Shown here: positions 53,810-62,293 of the stretch, one piece after another
How the letters are laid out: each line of letters opens with the position of its first letter
Numbering within the stretch: the stretch's first letter is position 1
From: Ceratobasidium sp. AG-K
Lineage: Eukaryota; Basidiomycota; Agaricomycetes; Cantharellales; Ceratobasidiaceae
DNA length: 64,000 bases
Direction: 5' to 3'
NCBI GenBank assembly: GCA_037039685.1
Contig: JAWNGF010000007.1
Span: 1,674,001 to 1,738,000 of the forward strand
Notes under the pieces: generated by a model
Database searches by the model: none
What the model was told of the DNA's origin: nothing
Seen by the model: only the letters and a program-made list of their open reading frames with translations
Program-made: the position numbers and the translations under genes

Positions 53810-54265
53810 TGTCGTAAGCTTCTTCTTTGTGACTATGAGACAAGCCGCGATGGAGAGTGGACGGCACTAAGACCTAAGTAACCTCTTGAACCGCAACACA
53901 CTTAAGTGTCTGTAGGCTCTTGAGGGTAGGGGTGGTTCAAAGTGTCACTCAATGGGGATGTTTGACGAGACAAAACAAGCTGGGGTTACCAGGCTTGTTG
54001 GTCCTCTATATATAAAAAACAAGTGGCCGAGTCATACAAAGCGCAGCCACACGAGTCATACAAGAAAGCCAGTCAGGAGTGTCCGTGTGAGTCATGCTGT
54101 ATAAACAGACATGACTCGTACAAAGCACAGCCGCGTTACACAATGTAACAGAATAACCACAAGAAGGTGGCAACGCGGCAAACGGAAACGGGGAACGTAA
54201 CACAAAGAGGGAGACAGGCGGGCAAGACAACGGGCGAGTCCGATGGAGTGAGCTAGCTCACGACA
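53810..54265 (-). repeat. 3' LTR of K (456 bp)
   Basis: TGTCGTAAGC...CTCACGACA, homologous to the 455-bp LTRs of B, with scattered differences. Confidence 0.92.
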
Positions 54266-54273
54266 TTACTCCC

Positions 54274-54717
54274 TGTTGTGAGCTAGCTCACTCCATCGGA
54301 CTTGCCCGCCTGTCTCCCTCTTTGTGTTTTGTTTCCCGTTTCCTTTCGCCGCGTTGCCACCTTCTTGTGGTTATCCTTTTACATTGTGTAACGCGGCTGT
54401 GCTTTGTACGAGTCATGTCTGTTCATACAGCATGACTCACATGGACACTCCTGACTGGTAGACTGTATGACTCATGTGGCTGCGCCTTGTATGACTTGGC
54501 CTTTTCTTGAATATATATAGAGGACCAACAAGCCTGGCAACCCCAGCTTGTTTTGTCTCGTCAAAACATCCCCTCTGAGTGACACTTAGAACCACCCCTA
54601 CCCTCAAGAGCCTACAGACGCTTAAGTGTGTTGCGGTCCAAGAGGTCACTTAGGTCTTAGTGCCGTCCACTCTCCATCGCGGCTAGTCTCATAGCCACCA
54701 AGAAGAAGCTTACGACA
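54274..54717 (+). repeat. 5' LTR of A' (444 bp)
   Basis: A TATATATA box at 54512-54519 is followed 33 bp later by AGCTTGTTTTGT (54545-54556), complementary to ACAAAACAAGCT (54720-54731). Confidence 0.95.
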
Positions 54718-54719
54718 TT

Positions 54720-54731
54720 ACAAAACAAGCT
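54720..54731 (+). promoter_or_regulatory. Primer-binding site of A', self-priming type
   Basis: ACAAAACAAGCT begins 2 nt after the LTR and is a perfect 12-nt complement of 54545-54556, the expected 5' end of the transcript. Confidence 0.75.
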
Positions 54732-54747
54732 TAACAAACATACAAGC

Positions 54748-56748
54748 ATGTCTATTCAAGAAGACGGAGGGTCACGTCCCTCATCCACTAGATCAACAAG
54801 AAGAGGACCCAGTCGGGCAGCAAGGCCCACAGGATCATTAAACGAGCAAGACATTGCACAAACTCAAGCGGGAGGTCTTGCCCGATCGCGCTCTCAGAGC
54901 CAATCTTCAATGCCAGGAGCTTTCGGCATCTCTGACATGACAATAGTACAAGAGGAAGAACCCACCATCACAAATAGAGAACCAGGAGATCTCACAAATG
55001 ACCCCACTCCAGCTGTGATTCGCATTTCAACTGGAAGTCCAGGACCATCACGTCCCTTGTGGCCACTAGGGACTAGGAGGCAGTTCTTTTCTCCCCAACC
55101 CGAAGCTCATGGGGGGGTGTCGCTTGTCCCCATTAGACCCCCACCTACACCACACATTCCCAATGTCCCCACAGTCCCTCAAATTGGAGGAACCATCACC
55201 AACGCAGGACCAATCCCAATGGGTTCCCAGCCGGTCACACCAGCAATTCCAGCACCACCATATGTCCCACAGGGTTACTCCCAGCAACCAGCTCTGGTAC
55301 AGCAAAGCGCCGGTGATCCAGGAAGCTCAAGTTCAAGTTCCAGCTCCAGTGGCAGAACTGTAATCAGTAACCTAGACGACCTGGACGACCTTCTAGAAGG
55401 AAGACACAATGCCACCCTTAGGGTTATAGACGGAATGAGGGTCACTATAGATCGAAGGCTTAGCGGTCTAGAACAAGCTACACAAGTCCTAGCAAACAAT
55501 CAGCAAATCTTCAACGACTCCATCAACACCCTACAGGGCACCCTGACAGACATTCTGAACTCGGCAAGAAACGGCGAACATAATTCTTTCCTAGTTGGTC
55601 AAGACGTAACCCGCCTTCGAAATGAGGTCACCAACACTCAAGGACTAGTAAACAACGTGCGCGAAGAACTCAACACTACCAGACAAGGGCAACTTGAATG
55701 GAACGAGGCAGTAACACAAGGACTAGAAACCCTACGACAGGAAGGAACTTCCTTCACTGCCAAAATCACGGAAGTTCAGGAAACTATCAACAATATGCGA
55801 GAAGAAATGGACGAAGCGTCTCTTCACGGGATCCCCTCTAGGCGATCAAATTCTCCACCACACCCAGACGCGGAATCTACCAGGATCGACGAATTAGAGT
55901 TAAGGATCCAACAGCTGACAGAAAACCCAAATATCGGTAACAGTTCACGCCGTCCCAAGGTGACTCGTCCAGAAGCCTTTGACGGAAAGAAAGGAGAAGG
56001 TGCCGAAATGTTCATCACACAAATGGAGAGCTACTTTTTACGCCTAGGCGATCAATACACTTCCAACGAAGAAAGGATCCGCGAAGCTTTAGCAAATTTC
56101 AAATCCGAAAACAAGGCCGCCACTCACTGGGCACAAGTACTCTTAAGATCGCTTAACCAAAGGGAAAACAACCAAAATCTCGCCTCATGGGAAAGTTTCA
56201 AGGCACACTTCATGGAACAGTTCAGTGACCCTAACAAAAAGGCAAAAGCCGAAATCGATATCCGGAGGTGCAAGCAGAACAATTCAGTAGCAAACTACGC
56301 TTCTGAATTCCGTTACTTATTGGTCGACGTCAACTGGGGACAGGAAGCACTGATCAACCAATTCAAGGAAGGACTGAAGCCTGAAGTAAAAACCGAACTA
56401 GCTCGATTCGAATTGACCCTGATTAATGAGGACGGAACGGAGCGAGAGCTGTCACTAGACCGGTGGATCTCTATCGCAATCTCTATTGACCAGAAGTTGC
56501 AACAAATCAAGACCACGACAGGGAAGAAGACACCTCAAGCAACCGCTAGCGGACAATCCTCTACAAAGCGGCTACCCGACGAAGTTTACAAAGCAAGGAT
56601 AGCAACCAACCGCTGCCTAAAGTGCGGACAGGAAGGACACCGCTCATTCAAGTGCCCGTCCAAGGAATGGATAACGACGGAACCTAGCGTTAAAGGAAGG
56701 GAGGCAACAATCGTAGAAAGCTCGGGAAAAGAAGGGGTCTCCCTCTAA
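54748..56748 (+). CDS. Gag of family-1 chromovirus (copy A')
   Basis: 666 aa, uninterrupted, with only a few substitutions relative to copy A. The N-terminal part is Pro/Ser-rich, a gag core follows, and the knuckle CLKCGQEGHRSFKC is near the C-terminus. The heptamer GGGAAAA (56724-56730) lies 15 nt before the stop, and pol is in the -1 frame. Because gag is intact while pol is broken, this copy could still supply particles or be mobilised in trans. Confidence 0.92.
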   Translation: MSIQEDGGSRPSSTRSTRRGPSRAARPTGSLNEQDIAQTQAGGLARSRSQSQSSMPGAFGISDMTIVQEEEPTITNREPGDLTNDPTPAVIRISTGSPGPSRPLWPLGTRRQFFSPQPEAHGGVSLVPIRPPPTPHIPNVPTVPQIGGTITNAGPIPMGSQPVTPAIPAPPYVPQGYSQQPALVQQSAGDPGSSSSSSSSSGRTVISNLDDLDDLLEGRHNATLRVIDGMRVTIDRRLSGLEQATQVLANNQQIFNDSINTLQGTLTDILNSARNGEHNSFLVGQDVTRLRNEVTNTQGLVNNVREELNTTRQGQLEWNEAVTQGLETLRQEGTSFTAKITEVQETINNMREEMDEASLHGIPSRRSNSPPHPDAESTRIDELELRIQQLTENPNIGNSSRRPKVTRPEAFDGKKGEGAEMFITQMESYFLRLGDQYTSNEERIREALANFKSENKAATHWAQVLLRSLNQRENNQNLASWESFKAHFMEQFSDPNKKAKAEIDIRRCKQNNSVANYASEFRYLLVDVNWGQEALINQFKEGLKPEVKTELARFELTLINEDGTERELSLDRWISIAISIDQKLQQIKTTTGKKTPQATASGQSSTKRLPDEVYKARIATNRCLKCGQEGHRSFKCPSKEWITTEPSVKGREATIVESSGKEGVSL

Positions 56749-56750
56749 CT

Positions 56751-59700
56751 GTGTGTGGAGAGACCAAAGAACCGGCAACGGAAACAATGTACTTTAGAGC
56801 GACAAATGAATCTACCATTGTTTACGCGAACGTTGCCGGAATCACAGAACCTATCCCAACCCTCATCAATTCTGGAGCATCAAAGAACTTCTTGGACATC
56901 TCGTGGGCTCGATCCAACAACATTCCACTCATGGAACTCTCCACTCCGCGAAAAGTAATTGGTATCCAGGGGAAGGAACTCTCTCACCAAATACGTTTTA
57001 AAGCTAAGCTAGAACTAAATGTGGAAGGAAGGACCTTCAAACAAGTCTTCTTTGCTATGCCTACTGGGGAAACTAAGCTTATCCTGGGGTTGGAATGGTT
57101 AGAAGAAGCAAACCCGGTCATCGATTGGAAAACAAAGCACATATCATGGCGGCCAGAACCCATCCAAGCAAGAACGGCCTCAATAGACGACCTACCAGAA
57201 GAATTCAAGGAATTTGCTGATGTCTTCAGTGAAGAGAAATTCAAAAGAATCCCGGATCATTGTCCATACGACTGCGCCATCGACTTCAAGGAAGGAGCTG
57301 AACTCCCGAAACCTGCCAGACCTATCCCCCTCTCTCCAGCAGAATCTATTGCACTAAGAGAATACCTGGAATTTGGACCATGAAGAAATCGCGGCGGGGA
57401 AAATTTGACCAAGCAAATCACCCATTGCATCCCCTTGTTTCTTTGTCAAAAAACCTATCGATCCAAAAAATCCAGGGGCAGTTCGCCAACTACGACTCGT
57501 CCAAGACCTCAGAGGAGTAAACGCCATCACAAAGGACGACAGATTCCCTATGCCCCTAATGGAAGACCTCCTGGATAAAATCAAGGACGCAAAAATTTTC
57601 TCCAAGATCGATCTACACATGGGTTTCAACAATATCAGAATTAGGGAAGGCGACGAATGGAAGACAGCTTTCAGAACAAAAGAAGGACTGTTCGAATATG
57701 TCGTCATGCCTTTCGGAATGAAAAACGCGCCCGCCATCTTCCAAAGATATATGAATCACATTTTCCATGATCTTATCGACGTATGCGTCATAGTATACAT
57801 TGATGACATCCTAGTCTTCTCTAAGGACAGAAGCCAACATACCGTGGATGTCAGAAAAGTACTGAAGATCTTGCTGGAGGAAAATCTTTTTGCAAAGCTT
57901 CCAAAATGCGAGTTCTTCGTCACCAAATTGACATATACTGGACTTGGAATCAGCGATTCAGGCATATCTATGGAGGAAGAAAAAGTAAAGGCAATAAAGG
58001 AATGGAAGGAGCCAAGAACGGTCAAGCAAGTACAGGCATTCCTAGGATTCGCAAACTTTTACCGAAGATTTGTACCGAATTTCAGCCGGTTGGCAAAACC
58101 CCTGACAACCTTGACAAGAAAGGAAAACAAATGGGAATGGGGAAACGATCAGCAGGAAGCTTTTGAAGCCCTAAAAGCGGAAATCAGCAAGGAACCCACT
58201 CTACGCCATCCGAACCCTGACAAACCCTTCTTCTTGGAAACAGACGCAAGTGGAGTAGCAATGGGAGCAATCCTGTCGCAAAGGCAAGATGATGGCTACC
58301 TGCACCCTATTGCTTTTCTGTCAAAATCTTTCAACGAGGCTCAGCTCAACTACAACGTCCACGATAAAGAACTTATGGCAATTATAGAATCTTTAACACA
58401 TTGGAGGCTGTACCTTGAGGGAACAAGGGATCCTATCACCATCTACACCGATCATAGGAACCTACAGTTCTGGAAGGAAGCAAGAACGTTCAACCGCCGA
58501 CACGCAAGATGGCACCAATTACTTGCTTCTTATAACTTTGACATCATATATCGCCCTGGCATCCTGTCATCAAAACCGGACCTGTTGTCAAGACGCTCAG
58601 ACCATGAAGATATCCCAACGCCTGAACAAGTTATGATATCTGTCGAAAGGTTCAAAGGATTTATGGGACAAGTAGACACAAACATCATAGAAACTATCAA
58701 GGACGCTCAGGAAACAGATGAAGGATTGGCGCAAATCAAAGAAATCTGCAAGTCAAGGGAAACATTACCAAAAACCCTACAACACAGCGCAAAAGATTAT
58801 GATTTCAAGGAGGGACTATTATGGTTCAAGGGAAGGATCTATGTACCAGAAGATAAGGAATCCAGACTGGCCATCATGCGAGTTCATCACGACTCAAAAA
58901 TCGCAGGACATCAAGGACAAGCTAGAACACTGGAACTAATATCAAGAAGGTACTTCTGGCCAGGGATGAAGCAAAGCATAAACAGATACGTGGAATCCTG
59001 TGAGACCTGCCAGCAGACAAAGGGATCGAAGTCTATAGTCCCGATCAAGCCTCTGGAGATTCCAAAAGGACCGTGGGAAGACATAGCATTCGACTTCGTG
59101 GTGAAGTTACCAAAATCCAGAGGATCAGATAGCATCTTGGTAGTAGTGGACTGATTCTCAAGAATGGCGCACTTCATACCCTGCAAAGAATCTCACACGG
59201 CAAGCGACCTCGCAAATCTTTTCATCACAAATGTTTGGAAACTGCATGGTTTCCCAAAGAGCACAACCTCAGACTGAGGGACTACTTTCAATTCCAAACT
59301 TATGAAAGCCATTTATGAGAAAATTGGAACTAGCCCAGGTTTCAGTACTGCCTACCACCCCCAAACAGATGGAATAACGGAGAGAATCAATCAATGGATG
59401 GAAGGCTGGCTACAATCGTTCGTCAACTACCAACAGGATGATTGGGCGGACTTATTACCGATTGCGGAGTTCAGCTATAATCTACAGAAGCATCGCATAA
59501 CGGGTAGTTCCCCTTTCGAGATCGTCTATGGGAAGGAACCACTGTGGAACATCTCAGCAAAAGAATCAGCGGTTCCAGAAGCAAACAACATCACAGGAAA
59601 ATGGCGTAAAATCCACGACGAAGCAATTGCATCTATGGAAACCCAAAGGCTCCCAGGAGAAGAGCCAAAGAACAAATACCAAGAAGGAGATCTAGTATGG

Positions 59701-60675
59701 CTACTGGGAAAAAACATTCAAACAAAGAGACCATCAAAGAAACTGGACAACAAAAAGCACGGGCCATTTGTCGTGAAGCAACAGATAGGATCACACGCCT
59801 ATGAGCTTGATTTACCGACAACAATGAGGGTACACCCTGTTTTTCACATCGATTTGCTCAGCCCTTACAAAGAAGACACCGATTTCAGCCGTAACCAACC
59901 CCGTCCACCGCCGATCATAACAGAAGAAGGAGAGGAAGAATATGAAGTAGAGAAGATTCTAGACTGGAAAGAGACAAAGGACGGTCTTTTTTACAGGGTC
60001 AGGTGGAAGGGCTATGGAAGTGAAGAAGACACAGAACAAAGGGCGGAAGATTTTGGTCACCTTTCAAGGATCATCGAGGACCTTCTACGCCGACATCCCG
60101 AAGCTCCCACGCCATCTAACTATGTGCCAGAGAAGATAAAAGGCAGAAGGGGCGAAACCAGTAGTGTCACTTGCAATACTTGCATCTACTCCAAGCTTCA
60201 CCCATCGCTCAACTCTCTAAATCTTTTTTGCTCCCAAAAATGCCTGCTGTCACCCGCTCCACCATCACCAGCAACCTTACCCGTGTCCTTAACGGACCAG
60301 CATTCGCTACGGCGAGAATCCTTGACGCTGGGGCCGCACTCTACGTTTTCAAAAGGTCTCAACAAAGCTCGGGAAGAATGCACTTTAGGGCGTCGGACGA
60401 CGTTCTGCACTCGGACCTGGGAGAGTTCCAATGGGTCGGGAAGAAGTGGCCAACACGCATGCAACTCCTACGGAAGGACATATTCGTCTGCCAAGGGTGC
60501 GCGGCTTTCCAGGTCTCCAAGGTCGTCCTCCTCTCCACCCACATGCTCGGGGTGGTTGAATGGGGACAAGAAGGAGCGTACTCGAGTGAATGTGTACCCG
60601 GCTACAACGGAAGGCAGCCAACGCTCCGGCCTAGATGGAACGACGCTTGGGACGCCAACTACGAGAAGGACCTGA
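56751..60675 (+). pseudogene. pol of A', four truncating lesions
   Basis: Same domain order as B. Protease LINSGASKNF has Asn for Asp. A 10-bp insertion ATTTGGACCA (57371-57380), absent from B, shifts the frame to a TGA at 57381. Further TGA codons lie at 57406 (KI-PSK), 59152 (VVVD-FSRM) and 59275 (TTSD-GTTF); each is CGA in B. RT YIDD, RNase H and the integrase glutamate region are otherwise readable, with the chromodomain (EYEVEKIL...WKGYGSEEDTEQ) at about 59937-60030. The frame stays open past the chromodomain to 60675, overlapping ORF3 by 436 nt. Confidence 0.92.
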
Positions 60676-61004
60676 GCGACTGGAGGATGGAGAGGGGCAG
60701 ATACCAGAAGGAGAAGATCGATTGGGAGCCTTACTGGTGGAAGAAGGAGGAGACTGACGTATCGGCATGGAAGGAGGCAGAGCCCGACGTGCGTCAGTGG
60801 GATGGAGAATTTGTGGAGGCCCAGAAGAGGGTTTTGGACTGGGCCAAGGCGGACTGGACAAAGGAGGAGACCTGGGAGGAATGGGAGAAATTCTCGGACG
60901 AACCAGGCAATACTGTTTTCAATCCGATCGACCTGACCTTGGAGGAGGACGAAGGACTGGAGGAGCACATGCTCGCAAAAGGCAAGGATTGTGGGATCCA
61001 GTAG
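60240..61004 (+). CDS. Third ORF of family-1 element (ORF3, copy A')
   Basis: 254 aa from the shared Met (MPAVTRST). Same length as the B and K versions, with the VCQGC pair, the long Trp/acidic segment (DLSDWRMERGRYQKEK) and the conserved end KGKDCGIQ. It is intact although the pol of the same element is broken. The stop is about 40 nt before the 3' LTR. Unknown function; likely cytosolic or nuclear, since no signal peptide or membrane segment is visible. Confidence 0.75.
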   Translation: MPAVTRSTITSNLTRVLNGPAFATARILDAGAALYVFKRSQQSSGRMHFRASDDVLHSDLGEFQWVGKKWPTRMQLLRKDIFVCQGCAAFQVSKVVLLSTHMLGVVEWGQEGAYSSECVPGYNGRQPTLRPRWNDAWDANYEKDLSDWRMERGRYQKEKIDWEPYWWKKEETDVSAWKEAEPDVRQWDGEFVEAQKRVLDWAKADWTKEETWEEWEKFSDEPGNTVFNPIDLTLEEDEGLEEHMLAKGKDCGIQ

Positions 61005-61046
61005 AGCCCATCCAGGTCCCCTAAATGGTCTCTTAGGGGGGAGTAA

Positions 61047-61490
61047 TGTTGTGAGCTAGCTCACTCCATCGGACTTGCCCGCCTGTCTCCCTCTTTGTGT
61101 TTTGTTTCCCGTTTCCTTTCGCCGCGTTGCCACCTTCTTGTGGTTATCCTGTTACATTGTGTAACGCGGCTGTGCTTTGTACGAGTCATGTCTGTTCATA
61201 CAGCATGACTCACATGGACACTCCTGACTGGTAGACTGTATGACTCATGTGGCTGCGCCTCGTATGACTCGGCCTTTTCTTGAATATATATAGAGGACCA
61301 ACAAGCCTGGCAACCCCAGCTTGTTTTGTCTCGTCAAAACATCCCCTCTGAGTGACACTTAGAACCACCCCTACCCCCAAGAGCCTACAGACGCTTAAGT
61401 GTGTTGCGGTCCAAGAGGTCACTTAGGTCTTAGTGCCGTCCACTCTCCATCGCGGCTAGTCTCATAGCCACCAAGAAGAAGCTTACGACA
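61047..61490 (+). repeat. 3' LTR of A' (444 bp)
   Basis: Preceded by the polypurine tract AGGGGGGAG (61035-61043). It differs from the 5' LTR at about four positions, three of them C/T. Confidence 0.95.
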
Positions 61491-61528
61491 CTCCCCCCTA
61501 AGAGTCCGTTTGGGGGACCTGAACAGAC

Positions 61529-62293
61529 CTACTGCACTGCACAGTCCCTTTCCTTCTTCAGCATATGTTCTTCCAACCCCTCCTCGTCCTCCAAGGTCAG
61601 GTCGATGGGATTGAAGACGGTATTTCCCGGTTCATCCGAGAATTTCTCCCATTCTTCCCAGGTCTCCTCCTTCGTCCAGTCCGCCTTGGCCCAGTCCAAA
61701 ACCCTCTTCTGGGCCTCCACAAACTCCCCATCCCACTGTCGCACATCGGGCTCTGCCTCCTTCCATGCTGACATGTCAGTCTCCTCCCTCTTCCACCAGT
61801 AAGGTTCCCATTCAATCTTCTCCTTCTGGTATCTGCCCCTCTCCATCCTCCAGTCGCTCAGGTCCTTCTCGTAGTTGGCGTCCCAAGCGTCGTTCCACCT
61901 GGGTCGGAGTGTTGGTGGTCTCCCATCGTATCCTGGCACCCATTCGCTTGAGTATGCCCCTTCTTGTCCCCATTCCATGACTCCGAGCATATGGGTGGAA
62001 AGGAGGATGACCTCCAAAACCTGGAACGCTGCGCATCCTCGACAAACAAAGATGTCCCTTTGTAGGAGTTGCATGCGTGTCGGCCATTTCTTTCCGACCC
62101 ACTGAAATTCTCCCAGGTCCGAGTGCAAGATGTCGTCCGACGCCCTAAAGTGCATTCTTCCAGAGCTTTGTTGGGACCTTTTGAAGACATAGAGAGCGGC
62201 CCCAGCGTCAAGGATTCTCGCCGTAGCAAATGCTGGTCCGTCAAGGACACGGGTGAGGTTGCTGGCGATGGTGGAGCAGGTGACGGCAGGCAT
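61529..62293 (-). CDS. Third ORF of family-1 element (ORF3, copy K)
   Basis: 254 aa from the shared Met (MPAVTCST), collinear with B and A' without gaps. The CxxC pair is VCRGC, and the C-terminal end reads KKERDCAVQ, the most diverged part. It overlaps the pol frame (stop at 61858) by 436 nt, as in the other copies. Protein changes are fewer than changes in the overlapping pol frame, suggesting that this frame is the one under selection. Confidence 0.72.
   Translation of the reverse strand: MPAVTCSTIASNLTRVLDGPAFATARILDAGAALYVFKRSQQSSGRMHFRASDDILHSDLGEFQWVGKKWPTRMQLLQRDIFVCRGCAAFQVLEVILLSTHMLGVMEWGQEGAYSSEWVPGYDGRPPTLRPRWNDAWDANYEKDLSDWRMERGRYQKEKIEWEPYWWKREETDMSAWKEAEPDVRQWDGEFVEAQKRVLDWAKADWTKEETWEEWEKFSDEPGNTVFNPIDLTLEDEEGLEEHMLKKERDCAVQ

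Larger units (their letters stand above)
54274..61490 (+). mobile_element. Complete chromovirus A' (family 1), 7217 bp, TSD CTCCC
   Basis: Plus-strand element with two 444-bp LTRs (54274-54717, 61047-61490) that differ at about four positions by eye, flanked by CTCCC at 54269-54273 and 61491-61495. It is inserted in the polypurine tract of K. Gag and ORF3 are open; pol carries a 10-bp insertion and three TGA codons, so it is not autonomous. Confidence 0.96.

Noticed and set aside
1..57100. Large inverted segmental duplication, since A/F on the left mirrors D/A' on the right in order and sequence
   Set aside because: A and A' have different flanking 5-mers (CATTG, CTCCC) and sit in different targets, and sequence between them does not match. 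Independent insertions plus a converted F/D patch explain it better.
60198..60968. Minus-strand frames opposite ORF3
   Set aside because: They lie antisense to a frame conserved in three copies and have no shared start or motif of their own.
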